Shown here: positions 9,476-18,263 of the stretch, in pieces
Layout of the letters: each line of letters begins with the position of its first letter
Position numbering within the stretch: the first letter of the stretch is position 1
Origin: JBCCOW01 sp039025855
Lineage (GTDB): Bacteria > Planctomycetota > Phycisphaerae > Phycisphaerales > Phycisphaeraceae
Length of the DNA stretch: 64,000 bases
Assembly: GCA_039025855.1 (NCBI GenBank)
Contig: JBCCNL010000002.1
Span: 62,001-126,000, forward strand
Direction: 5' to 3'
Notes under the pieces: model-generated
Told to the model about the DNA's origin: nothing
Database searches by the model: none
Seen by the model: only the letters and a program-made list of their open reading frames with translations
Made by a program: the position numbers and the translations under genes

Positions 9476-11410
9476 TCAGCACCGCAAGAGCATCAACTGA
9501 CCGGGATCGAGTTCGATCGTCGCCGTGCTCGTTCTGTCCGCGATTTCTAGCGTGACGGGGTCCACCGTGTGAAATACCGCGCCGGACGCCAGCGAAATCG
9601 TGGTGAGGACCCAATCCACGCCCTCGTTCCAAAGCATGTACCACTGGCTCATCTCCACGCCGTCCGCAACTTCCACATGACGTGCACGAAGCGTAGGTGT
9701 GGCCGGATTACACAGCACGTCACGCACACCCAGTGGCTCCAAAGCGACGACGAGTTCGGCGGCGTCTTTGCAAGTTATGCCATCACGTTGATGGCTTGTA
9801 CACGGATTTGGATCCCAAACGATTAAACGATCTACCTCACTAAGATCTTGAAGAACCGGATGTGCTCCGGGCTGGGCGATGGAGTCTTCGACAACGACTG
9901 CCTCATATCGTGTGCCGCCCACATGTAATCCGTCATCGCGAAGCTCTGCATCTTGCTGCAGCTCGCGTTGCAAGTAGTGAAAGTCGATCTGGTTGGTGAG
10001 TAATGCCTCGGCCGACGCTGACGGGCATTGATTGCTCTCTGCAAGCACGGCGACCGGCACAACGGGCCGGCCCACCCCGTTGAGCCAGCACAGCCGCTGA
10101 CAGGTCTCGGCGTATGACCGAAAGTCGGGCCACAGTGGGCTATTGGGCCCGAGCTGCGGGGGGCATTCGTCGATCCGCGGACCCCTGACCGAGTAATAGA
10201 ACGCATGCGGGATCAAGAGGTCGCAGCCACGCACGATCAACCAGTTTGTCACCCACTCCATCAGCTCGCGGGTCACGTGGTGGCCGTAGGCCCCCATGTA
10301 TTCGTTCGCGTTGCGGGGCCGTTGATGATGGGCCTTGGAAGACGCGGCGACCTTCGCCTGCGTGGAGGGTCGGCCCCGGGTTGCGCTCCGCCCCGGGCGG
10401 ACCTCATGACAGATCACGTCCTGTCCGGGCCAGTGAAACCAGCGTTCGATCCCGAGGTCGTCGGGGTCGGCGGGGTGCCCGGTGAGGTTGATACCGTGGT
10501 CGCCGCACCATTCGTAGAGCGGCCGGTAGTACGTCTGTTCGAGCCTGGCGCGGATCGCCCGGTCGTACTGCTCAGAGAACCGCCGGCCTTCGGGGGAGTC
10601 TTCCCAGAGCAGCGGCAGCTCGCTGCGGATGTCTCGGCCGAACCAGCGGCAGGCGTGATCCACCGCGTCCGACTGTCCCGGCCGAGCGTTGTGCGGATTG
10701 CCCCGGCCGAGCACCATCGGCTCGTCGGTGAAGATCGCCCGCACGGTCGACCCGAAGTGATCGCCCAGAGCGCTGGCATAACCCTCATAGACAATCCGGA
10801 TCAACGTATCGGTCGACGCGGGGTTGAGCAGGTCGGCGGCCGGCGGCCGGGTCTCGGCGGTGTTGGGCGGGCCGGGTGTTGGGCCAAGGTCGAAGTGTCG
10901 GCCGTGGTCGGGCTCGCGCGGGGCATCGTGATTGAGGTAGTGAAGCCCCCGGACCCACGAGTCGATCGGCCGATCAACAATCGCGGTGCGGGCGGGACCC
11001 TCCCCAGTGATGGTGACCAGACGGTGGTCGGGCTCCAGTCTCGGCTCACCCTCCGGGAGCGGTACGCGGACCAACCCGCGGCAGGCCAGTGCGGGATCGG
11101 ACTGCACGACCAGCCCCCCCGCCGACCCGCTGGGGTACATGCCCTCGTCGTAAAGAATCACCCACATGTCACGCGAGGCGGCATGCTCGACCGCCACCCT
11201 CATGTACCCGAGCAAGGCGTCGCTCATGAACCCGAGCGATTCGGGCAACCCGACGCGCGGATGGATCACGAACGCGTAGACGCCGTGGTCGTGGAAGTCG
11301 TCGATCTGTCGACAGATCTCATCGGCATCCAGGTCGTCGTTCCAGAACCAGAACGGGGCGAGACTGAACGCGCGGGGAGGACTTAGAAACCCGGCGGGCA
11401 GTGCGGTCAT
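9476..11410 (-). CDS. GH106-like glycosyl hydrolase
   Basis: A 644-residue protein without a signal peptide. The N-terminus has the hallmarks of GH106-related enzymes: PFWFWN near residue 20, then VIHPRVGL, and the ILYDEGMYPSGSAGG segment around residues 85-100. An FTDEP segment in the middle holds a candidate catalytic acid. A GATase-like domain follows at roughly 400-560 and a beta-rich tail ends the protein. GH106 members are alpha-L-rhamnosidases; related clades are uncharacterised, so the sugar removed is inferred. Its start codon overlaps the stop of the FAD oxidoreductase gene by four bases, indicating translational coupling and a joint role. Confidence 0.75.
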   Translation of the reverse strand: MTALPAGFLSPPRAFSLAPFWFWNDDLDADEICRQIDDFHDHGVYAFVIHPRVGLPESLGFMSDALLGYMRVAVEHAASRDMWVILYDEGMYPSGSAGGLVVQSDPALACRGLVRVPLPEGEPRLEPDHRLVTITGEGPARTAIVDRPIDSWVRGLHYLNHDAPREPDHGRHFDLGPTPGPPNTAETRPPAADLLNPASTDTLIRIVYEGYASALGDHFGSTVRAIFTDEPMVLGRGNPHNARPGQSDAVDHACRWFGRDIRSELPLLWEDSPEGRRFSEQYDRAIRARLEQTYYRPLYEWCGDHGINLTGHPADPDDLGIERWFHWPGQDVICHEVRPGRSATRGRPSTQAKVAASSKAHHQRPRNANEYMGAYGHHVTRELMEWVTNWLIVRGCDLLIPHAFYYSVRGPRIDECPPQLGPNSPLWPDFRSYAETCQRLCWLNGVGRPVVPVAVLAESNQCPSASAEALLTNQIDFHYLQRELQQDAELRDDGLHVGGTRYEAVVVEDSIAQPGAHPVLQDLSEVDRLIVWDPNPCTSHQRDGITCKDAAELVVALEPLGVRDVLCNPATPTLRARHVEVADGVEMSQWYMLWNEGVDWVLTTISLASGAVFHTVDPVTLEIADRTSTATIELDPGQLMLLRC

Positions 11411-14388
11411 GCGGGGTCGAGGATACGGGCAGGCCTTGGCCGAGGAGGGATAACGATCTTCTGGGAGAAGGTCGGAGCGTCGGGCAAGGGGCCGCGGTCG
11501 AGGTTGGCTCGGGCGTGTCGCGCGAAGTGGCCCCGCAGGTCGTCGGCGTAGGCCTGGAGCGTCCGGCGGCCTTGGCCATCGTGATCACCACACCGGAACA
11601 GGGCCCGCGCGAGATATAGTTCACGCAGCGCCCGATTGCGGTCGCCGTTCTCGTTGGGGTCACCGGTCAATGCGCCCAAGACCTGATCGAGTTCGGTCCA
11701 TGCGTGCCCCGTCATACCTGTCAGGGCGAGCACGCTCGACAGCGCTCGGGGCGCTCGCGGGTCCGGGTACCGGGCCATGAGGTCTTCAAACGCGTGGGCG
11801 AGTGCCCGGCAATGCGAGAACTCCGGCAAGGCACCGATCGTCTCAGCCCGGTGACACAGCTGATCGGCCTTCTCGAGCAAGGCTTTCCAGGCACGGGGTC
11901 CGCCCACCTGGCCCAGCGCAATCAGGTCGGCGTCCAGACGAGACAGTGACCGGCCGAACTGCCCCATCCCGCGGTAGTTCCAGCCCTTGTCCCAGGCCGT
12001 GGCTTGGACGAGCTCAAGGAGCGCGGCCTCGCCGTAGTCATCGCCGGTGAACGCCAGGATCGAGGCGTAGCGCAACCGGACATCGGGAGCGATCGCGTGG
12101 TCGTACTCCCGTCGCAAGTGGGGGCGAGCCCGATGCGCGTCGGCCAGGATCAGCGCGAGGCTGGCGGGATCGTCGAGGCCATGCGCGACCGCATGAGCGA
12201 GCGTGTTATCGTCAACGGGGAAGGAGTCGCGATCGGTCAGGACCCGAGCAGGCATCGCCCCGATGTCGACGAGGTGACGCTGCAAGGCCGAGACATCGAT
12301 CTCGGTGATGTCGACACCGCGCTGGCTGGCCATCGCGGCGGCGTACCCCGCGGCGTAGCCCTGGTTCTGGACGTCGGCCTGCATGCGGATCACCGGCAGC
12401 GCGTCGCGGTGGGCGCTCACCGCGAGCCCGGTCACCAGCATGCCCCGGAGCCCCTCGGGCACGAGGCAGCGGAACGGCACATCGGCGGAAAGCGGACGCT
12501 TGCTCGGGGCTTCGAGCATGAACAGCGGGTGCGTCGTGTAGCCGTGCGAGTCGAAGTTGCTGGTCGCGACACAGATGGTGTCGGGGAAGCGGCGGTTGTA
12601 CAGGATGTCGACGGGGTCCAGCACGAGCCGGCCAACGATCTGCCGGCGTTCGCGGGAGTCGATGAGCTGGCCCACATCGAAGTGGTTGGCGAACTTCCGA
12701 CGGGAGCTGATGAAGAACGCGGTGGTGTCGGCCACATCGGTGTCGTCACTGAAGCTGTGGTCCGAGTTGTGGTACTCGCGCCCAGGCTCCATGCCGGCAA
12801 GCCCGGTGCCTTGAACCGCGGCGTGGTCTGCTCCGACAACGACCGTCTGCGCACCCGCGGCGGCGGGGAGGTCGGCACCCCCGGTCGCGTCGACCACCGC
12901 GTCCGCCTCGATCAGCCCGATGCCCCTGGGCCCGGCGATCACCACGCCCCTGACCCGGTTCCCTTTCATCCACAGACCAACCGCCTGTGTGCCCAGCCAC
13001 ATCGTGACGCCGAGCTCGTGGCAGCGGCGGTGGAACCACGCCTGTTTGGCGGAGACGGACCACGACCCGTCCGCCTTCTTGAATTGCTCTCGATACTCCA
13101 TCGACCGGACGCCCTCGTCGATGGTTCGGGTGAAGCCGTCGCGGTTGCCGAACCAGTACTTGGTGATCTGGCCCAGGGTTCCGACCCCGCCGAGGGCCGG
13201 CCCCGTTTCGACCAGTCCGACGGAGGCACCCGCCTGTGCGGCAGCGATCGCGGCGGGTGCGCCGCCGGTGCCACCCCCGATGACAAGCACGCCGTAGCGC
13301 CCGAGCTTGGGGACGCCGGCGGAACCGAGCGTGAGCGTTTCGGGCGGGGTCGCCGAGGGCCTCAGTGCGAAAGCGAGCGTCCGGAGCTCACCGGTATCGA
13401 GTGGCTGGCTGCCGGCGCAGCGGACTCGCAGACCGCTTGTGGGTTCAACCGGCACGGTCTGCCGCCGCGCGATCGCGGACCCCAGCCGATCACCGAGCCA
13501 GAGTGCGACGCTTGGGCGCCGCATCGCGTGGATCGCCGCGGCCGGCGTCGCGCCACGCGGGCTCAGCGTGTACACGCCCGGCTGCAACTCGAAGTGGTCG
13601 GCAGGCCATTGACCGATGGCGTCGGCCTCATCGGCGTTCGTGATCGGCGGCGAAACAAACTCAAGGGTCTCCTGGTGCAGGTATTCCTCCGGCACCCAGC
13701 AGCGACGGGTCACCTCGGCCTGAGCGCGAGCCCATGCCGACGCGGAGCCATCGCCGAAGTCGATGGTCAGCCGGTACCGGCGTGCGGACAAGGCAAAGGG
13801 CTTGTCATTCACCACACCCGAAAACCCGGACAGGTCCTCGGCATCGATCCCCGGGGCGGCGGCCCCCGCGCCGTGACAAAGCGTGACGTGTGTGACGTCC
13901 TGCTTGCCGTTCGGCGTAAAGCCCGGGTGCCCGGCGATCCGGCTGAGTTCGCCGTCCATCGACGCATCGATCAGGCCGCCTGCCAGCACCGCCTGCTGAC
14001 CCGCCCGGTTGGCGAGCACGACGCCGCGGGCCCGTCCTTGCTCGTCACAGATCAGACCGGTCGGGCAGGTGGTCAGCACCACACGGACCCCGGCCTCAAG
14101 CAGTGCCCGCTCCAGCGAGAGCTTCACGTGCATCGGCGTAGGCGGCTGATCGGTCCCGAAGAGCCGACGGCCCAACGGCGTCTCATGGTCCGGCTCGACG
14201 CGGTCCCAGTAACGGAAGGCCCCGGCGATGTCCTCACCCAGGTAGCTGCGGGGTGCGGCAACCATCACCGTTTGGCCCGCTTCGGCCAACGCGACCGCCG
14301 CGGCCACACCTGCGGCAGACCCGCCGGTGATCAGCCAGTCCACACGATCGATAAGCGGTACGTTCATCTGCTGATTCATCACGGTCAT
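11407..14388 (-). CDS. Tandem FAD-dependent oxidoreductase in a glycan operon
   Basis: The chosen ATG at 14388 gives 993 residues and has an AGGA about ten bases upstream. A GTG at 14466, overlapping the GH16 stop codon as GTGA, is the alternative start. Two Rossmann FAD-binding motifs are present: GGSAAGVAAA near the N-terminus and GGGTGGAPAAIAAAQAG about 380 residues later, followed by GGVGTLGQ. The C-terminal 250 residues are alpha-helical with HEAT-like spacing. Such proteins are annotated only as FAD-dependent oxidoreductases. Position between a GH16 and a GH106-like gene suggests oxidation of a sugar or glycoside as part of degradation. No signal peptide or Tat motif is evident, so it is probably cytoplasmic. 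The substrate is unknown. Confidence 0.8.
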   Translation of the reverse strand: MTVMNQQMNVPLIDRVDWLITGGSAAGVAAAVALAEAGQTVMVAAPRSYLGEDIAGAFRYWDRVEPDHETPLGRRLFGTDQPPTPMHVKLSLERALLEAGVRVVLTTCPTGLICDEQGRARGVVLANRAGQQAVLAGGLIDASMDGELSRIAGHPGFTPNGKQDVTHVTLCHGAGAAAPGIDAEDLSGFSGVVNDKPFALSARRYRLTIDFGDGSASAWARAQAEVTRRCWVPEEYLHQETLEFVSPPITNADEADAIGQWPADHFELQPGVYTLSPRGATPAAAIHAMRRPSVALWLGDRLGSAIARRQTVPVEPTSGLRVRCAGSQPLDTGELRTLAFALRPSATPPETLTLGSAGVPKLGRYGVLVIGGGTGGAPAAIAAAQAGASVGLVETGPALGGVGTLGQITKYWFGNRDGFTRTIDEGVRSMEYREQFKKADGSWSVSAKQAWFHRRCHELGVTMWLGTQAVGLWMKGNRVRGVVIAGPRGIGLIEADAVVDATGGADLPAAAGAQTVVVGADHAAVQGTGLAGMEPGREYHNSDHSFSDDTDVADTTAFFISSRRKFANHFDVGQLIDSRERRQIVGRLVLDPVDILYNRRFPDTICVATSNFDSHGYTTHPLFMLEAPSKRPLSADVPFRCLVPEGLRGMLVTGLAVSAHRDALPVIRMQADVQNQGYAAGYAAAMASQRGVDITEIDVSALQRHLVDIGAMPARVLTDRDSFPVDDNTLAHAVAHGLDDPASLALILADAHRARPHLRREYDHAIAPDVRLRYASILAFTGDDYGEAALLELVQATAWDKGWNYRGMGQFGRSLSRLDADLIALGQVGGPRAWKALLEKADQLCHRAETIGALPEFSHCRALAHAFEDLMARYPDPRAPRALSSVLALTGMTGHAWTELDQVLGALTGDPNENGDRNRALRELYLARALFRCGDHDGQGRRTLQAYADDLRGHFARHARANLDRGPLPDAPTFSQKIVIPPRPRPARILDPA

Positions 14389-14462
14389 GCTTGTCTGTCC
14401 TGTTGCTCCGCGCGATGACCGCTTGACGCCAAGCGGCCCCCCCGGATCACGGCCCCCTCGGA

Positions 14463-16385
14463 TCACGGTGCCTGCGGGCCGTCGGTCTCCAGCTTCAGAT
14501 CGGCCCGCTGCCAGACGCGGACGTAGTCGATGACGAAGTCGGCGGGGAGCTGGCTGTCGTCGATCGGGTCGTTGTCCCAGCCCCCGGAGACGGCGGTGAA
14601 CTTGATGTAGGACCGGACGCTACAGATCCGCGGGTTGGTCCAGCCGGAGGTGGGCACGCCGTTGGTATAGACCGTGACCGAGCCAGGCAGCCAGAGGATA
14701 CCGACGGTGACGAAGCCGTCTTCATCGGGCATGAAGTAGGTGGTGTTGCCGGTGGCCTTGTGGTTCTTGCGGTAGCCGTCCCAGTGGAAGGCGGTGGTGA
14801 AGCGGTTCGGGCCCCAGCGGGAGAGGTACTCCATGATGTCGAGCTCCATCCCGCCGTCGGCGATGCTGGCCCGCTTCCACTGGGGGCCGGCCTCGACGCC
14901 GCGGTCGGGCATGGTCCAGAACGCGGGCCACATCCCGGGGGCATCGGGCAGCTTCATCCGGGCCTCGAAGTAGCCGTAGGTCTGCACCCACTTGCCGTAG
15001 GTGTCGAGGAAGCCGGTCGCGTAGTCGGTGACCTTCCGGGACGGGTCGTCGTTGTGATGCCCGGTCTTCTTCTCGAACCGCAGCTTCACGACACCGTCCC
15101 CCACAATCACGTTGTCTTTGGAGAAGTGCGACCGCTTGTCCCAGAAGTTGGAGGTGTAGATGTTCCAGACTTCGGGGTCGATCGGCTTATCGAAGTTCTC
15201 CTCGAAGGTGAGGCTCCAGTCGCCCTGCACCGGCGGGCGCTTGCCGACCCAGTCGGGCATCGGCTGCCGCGGGGGCATGCCCGCCTCGATACGGTCGACC
15301 CGCAGGCTGACCGGCGACTGGACATCCGGGGCGATGAAGACGGCAGAGGTGGTGTTGCTGGCGAAGCGGGTGCCGCCCGTGCCGTAGGCCGGCTTCTTCG
15401 TGGCGTCCGCGGGGCCTTCCCACAGGGTCTGACCCATGAACGGCACGACCACCGTCGCCTGCTCGCCCGGCGCGATCGGCTCGGCAAAGCTCACCTTGTC
15501 GCCGGGTGCTTTGTTGCTGTCCAGCCAGACCTGGGGGGTCACGGGTGAGTCGCCCGTGTTCGTCAGCGTGACCGCGACCTGCAGGTGCTCGTTGAGGTTC
15601 CAGCGCCCTTCCCTGGGGCGGATCGCCGCGGCAGCGTTCTCGGCCTTGCCGCTGAACTCGAGCGCTACACCACCCTCGGTGGCCTGAGCGGTGCCGCCCC
15701 GGGCGGTGAGCTTGAGCGTCTGGCCGATCCGTGTCTCGGCGTCGAGGATCACGCCGTTCTCGGGCTTGACCCGGACGCGTTCGGCTTTCACCTTCGGCAC
15801 CTCACCAGCGGGACCGCCGGCGACGACCGATTCAACCCGGTAGCTGTACTTCTCTTCGGGGTGCTCGATGAACAGCGCGACCTTCGTCACCTTCGACGGG
15901 TCGAGCTTGAAGCCCGGGTTGAAGCCGTGGTGGTGTCCGAAGATGACCTTGACCGGCTGGGTCTTGCCCGGCAGGACACGGATGATCTCGGTGTTCCAGG
16001 GCTTGTTTTGCCAGGGGCCCGCGTTGTCGACACGCATGTGCATGCGCAGCGGCTTCTCTTTATCGAGGTTCGTCACGTTGGCGATGATGTGCCCGTAAGA
16101 CGACAGGTCCCAGACCCCCTCGGCGGGACGGATGAACAGCGTCGGCGTCGCCTTCTTGCCCGGCTCGATCGTTACCAGCAGGCCGCCGTCCACAAGCTCG
16201 TGGGTCTGACGCGGGGTGTTCGACACGATGGTGAGGGTCGTCGTGTCAACGCCCGCACCCATCAGCGTCTGAGTGCCAGCCGATACCGGGGCGCGGGCCT
16301 GGGATTCGGGAACGAAGCCGATCCATGCTGCCGTGAAAGCAGCGACCAAGAGCATGAGCGAGCGGGGTGTGGTTTGACGAGTCAT
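14463..16385 (-). CDS. Secreted GH16 endo-glycanase with tandem N-terminal beta-sandwich domains
   Basis: A 640-residue exported protein with a signal peptide at residues 1-31. Two related domains follow (about 40-190 and 215-380). Each contains a 'Ix-xxEG-WxL' entry and a later 'V-x-R-(V/I)-(E/D)' strand, and they resemble the CBM-like domain found in front of agarases. The catalytic GH16 jelly-roll occupies about residues 390-632 with the motif ELDIME, nucleophile Glu514 and acid/base Glu519, and YFEARMKLP before it. GH16 enzymes cut internal beta-1,3 or beta-1,4 bonds in agar, porphyran, carrageenan or laminarin; which one applies here cannot be decided. A strong AAAGGA ribosome site precedes the ATG. 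It is probably the extracellular first-cut enzyme of the cluster. Confidence 0.9.
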   Translation of the reverse strand: MTRQTTPRSLMLLVAAFTAAWIGFVPESQARAPVSAGTQTLMGAGVDTTTLTIVSNTPRQTHELVDGGLLVTIEPGKKATPTLFIRPAEGVWDLSSYGHIIANVTNLDKEKPLRMHMRVDNAGPWQNKPWNTEIIRVLPGKTQPVKVIFGHHHGFNPGFKLDPSKVTKVALFIEHPEEKYSYRVESVVAGGPAGEVPKVKAERVRVKPENGVILDAETRIGQTLKLTARGGTAQATEGGVALEFSGKAENAAAAIRPREGRWNLNEHLQVAVTLTNTGDSPVTPQVWLDSNKAPGDKVSFAEPIAPGEQATVVVPFMGQTLWEGPADATKKPAYGTGGTRFASNTTSAVFIAPDVQSPVSLRVDRIEAGMPPRQPMPDWVGKRPPVQGDWSLTFEENFDKPIDPEVWNIYTSNFWDKRSHFSKDNVIVGDGVVKLRFEKKTGHHNDDPSRKVTDYATGFLDTYGKWVQTYGYFEARMKLPDAPGMWPAFWTMPDRGVEAGPQWKRASIADGGMELDIMEYLSRWGPNRFTTAFHWDGYRKNHKATGNTTYFMPDEDGFVTVGILWLPGSVTVYTNGVPTSGWTNPRICSVRSYIKFTAVSGGWDNDPIDDSQLPADFVIDYVRVWQRADLKLETDGPQAP

Positions 16386-16456
16386 AGCGAGGGGGTTTCC
16401 TTTGCGCAGAAAATCAGCGGTGGATGCGATCGGTCGAAAAGTGGATTAACGGCCGG

Positions 16457-17218
16457 TCACTCGTAAGCGGTGATGGATAGGATGCCGTCGAGTTCGTCGG
16501 CTTCGACATCGGCCGAGCTGCCCACGTGCCCGTCGGCAAAGCCGATGTTGCTGGAGTCGCCGGCGTGCCGGTAGTGGACAGGGTTGTTGGACTCGGGGTC
16601 CAGCGGATTCAGCGAACCGAAGTTGCCGCGGTAGGCGTCGCCGAGCACAAGGACCTGGCTGGGCGGCACCTCGAACCCGTCGGTATATCGATAGGTCTCG
16701 GTGGAGGGGGGCCAGGTGATGACATGGGGTCGGCTGAAGCCGTTGTTGACGAAGTTGTTGTACCCAATGCCCATAGCGCGGTGCCAGAGCGTCGACGGGA
16801 CGTTGGCGTTCGCAGGGTCCAGCGAGGGGCAGTAGGAGACGGGCGACGACGAGGCCTGCTGGGCGGGGGACGCCGCGGTCGCTCCGATGTGATCGTTGCC
16901 GAAGTACTGACCGGCGAGCTTTACCGACCACCAGGGCAGGCTGTAGCTCGGGGCGCCGGCACCAAGGGTGCCACCGGGCCAGCTGAGCGGCGACGGGAAG
17001 CTCAACGTGGAGGGCGGCGCGTGACTGTCGTTGTCGTGGGCGTACATCGCAACGCCCAGCAGGACCTGCCGCATGTTGCTCTTGCAGCTCGCGCCCCGCG
17101 CCGCCTCACGAGCGGCCTGAAGCGTGGGGAGCAAGATGGCAATCAGCAAGGCGATGATCGAGATCACGACAAGCAGTTCGATGAGCGTGAAACCGCGGTC
17201 TGCTTTTAAACGACGCAT
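16457..17218 (-). CDS. Pseudopilin-like protein (prepilin N-terminus, H-X-DG C-terminus)
   Basis: A 253-residue protein with a type II prepilin leader: basic MRRLKADRG, then GFTLIELL with processing expected between Gly9 and Phe10, followed by a 20-residue hydrophobic helix. The C-terminus has FADGHV preceded by RHAG, the H-X-DG signature of a large planctomycete pseudopilin-like family; ten residues rather than the usual nine separate His and Asp-Gly. These proteins are abundant in planctomycetes and often lie beside carbohydrate genes. Their role is not established, but surface binding or uptake of glycans is a reasonable idea. It lies between the PEP-CTERM gene and the GH16 gene on the same strand. 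Confidence 0.88.
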   Translation of the reverse strand: MRRLKADRGFTLIELLVVISIIALLIAILLPTLQAAREAARGASCKSNMRQVLLGVAMYAHDNDSHAPPSTLSFPSPLSWPGGTLGAGAPSYSLPWWSVKLAGQYFGNDHIGATAASPAQQASSSPVSYCPSLDPANANVPSTLWHRAMGIGYNNFVNNGFSRPHVITWPPSTETYRYTDGFEVPPSQVLVLGDAYRGNFGSLNPLDPESNNPVHYRHAGDSSNIGFADGHVGSSADVEADELDGILSITAYE

Positions 17219-17245
17219 TGAAGAACTCCGAACGAAGCGTGAATC

Positions 17246-17278
17246 GGGAGAAAGAAGCCCGCGGCTGTTGGCCGTGGG
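17246..17278 (-). terminator. Possible attenuator or terminator between the PEP-CTERM and pseudopilin genes
   Basis: On the minus strand GCC-rich arms at 17278-17271 and 17265-17258 pair over eight bases with one G-U, around a five-base loop. They are followed by a pyrimidine-rich run containing TTCTTTC (17257-17246). The T-tract is imperfect, so partial termination is more likely than a full stop. It would let the PEP-CTERM gene be made in excess over the enzymes downstream. Confidence 0.45.
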
Positions 17279-17298
17279 CCTCGGAGGAGGATGCGGGA

Positions 17299-18141
17299 TC
17301 AGGCCCGACGCCGCCGCCCGCCGATGGCGAGCAGGCCCAGCCCGACCAGCGCCAGCGACGCGGGCTCGGGGATGGGGGTGGTGTACACATCGACGACGTC
17401 TGCTTGGGACGTCCCGATGAGCAGGTTGTCCCAGCTCAGATCGGTGGCGGCGCTGAGCGTCGTCAAGCCGAAGGTATCGATCCCATCGGTAAACGTGCTG
17501 GCGGTGTTCGGTTCGATCGAGCGGGTCGGCGCACCCAGGGTGGTGGAACTCGGGTTGAGCCAGAACTCGAACAGGTCGTAAGCATCGGCTGCCGACGGAC
17601 CGACACCATCCTTGGACAACCGGCCGACAACGAACAGGACTTCGTTGCTGGTAAACGCCGCGTCGGACGACGATTGGGCGTTGGTGTTTCGACGGAACTC
17701 CGCACGGATGCCGTCATCGCCGGTGTTGTTGTCAGCGATGGACCCCTTGACGCCGCTGCTGCCGCTGGCGAGGGCAGCATCCTCGCCGACATAGAACCAG
17801 TAACGCGGGGTGTTGCTCGAGTTGTCGGCCTGGAGCGTGAAGCTGAACCAGACCTCACCGTCCTGGCTGGCGAAGGAGTTGCTGGCCAGCGCGGTCTGGG
17901 CATTGGGCGACAGGGCGTTGCTGAACACCCGCTGGTCGCCGCCGTTGATGGTGATATCGCCATTGGCGTAGTCCAGCCCGCCGGCGACGACATCGACCGC
18001 GGCGTTGGCGGTCCAGCCGCCGTTGCCGTTCAGGTCGCCGGTCGCATAGGACTCAAAGTTGTCGGACAGCAGCGGTGCGGCAGACACGCCCGGGGCACAG
18101 ACCAGGGTGCCAGCAACAAAAGAGCAGAAAAGGTGTTTCAT
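17299..18141 (-). CDS. PEP-CTERM sorting domain protein, first gene of the glycan cluster
   Basis: A 280-residue exported protein. The signal peptide (1-22) ends VSAAP; the body begins DNFESYATGDLNGNGGW, a start common to planctomycete concanavalin/LamG-like surface proteins. The C-terminus is a canonical PEP-CTERM tail: IPEPASLALVGLG, hydrophobic helix, GGRRRRA. It should be exported and processed by an exosortase. A strong GGAGG ribosome site lies just before the ATG, and the gene faces the divergent XylR-type regulator. It is probably induced with the GH16 and other enzyme genes and may bind the target glycan at the surface; that last step is inference. Confidence 0.92.
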   Translation of the reverse strand: MKHLFCSFVAGTLVCAPGVSAAPLLSDNFESYATGDLNGNGGWTANAAVDVVAGGLDYANGDITINGGDQRVFSNALSPNAQTALASNSFASQDGEVWFSFTLQADNSSNTPRYWFYVGEDAALASGSSGVKGSIADNNTGDDGIRAEFRRNTNAQSSSDAAFTSNEVLFVVGRLSKDGVGPSAADAYDLFEFWLNPSSTTLGAPTRSIEPNTASTFTDGIDTFGLTTLSAATDLSWDNLLIGTSQADVVDVYTTPIPEPASLALVGLGLLAIGGRRRRA

Positions 18142-18228
18142 CGAGATATCCTCCGAGGTGAGAAATGAGTGCGAGCTGATTAAGCGAAATCTGACGAGCT
18201 AAAAGTACCGCACAAAAGGGCCTGGAGA

Positions 18229-18256
18229 TTGACAAAAATAAAACTCGGCTTACCTT
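18229..18256 (+). promoter_or_regulatory. Candidate promoter for the XylR-type regulator (possibly leaderless)
   Basis: A perfect -35 TTGACA (18229-18234) is followed after 16 bases by TACCTT (18251-18256), a weak -10. This would place the transcription start at or next to the ATG at 18264, and no Shine-Dalgarno precedes that ATG, so the mRNA may be leaderless. The whole divergent gap (18142-18263) is AT-richer than its surroundings and probably also holds the minus-strand promoter and the regulator's operator, which could not be identified. Confidence 0.4.
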
Positions 18257-18263
18257 TTTTGAA

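Noticed and set aside
12004..14418. A plus-strand frame of 804 codons opposite the FAD oxidoreductase
   Set aside because: The minus strand carries two FAD motifs and a coupled operon; the plus frame is Arg/His/Val-rich without motifs.
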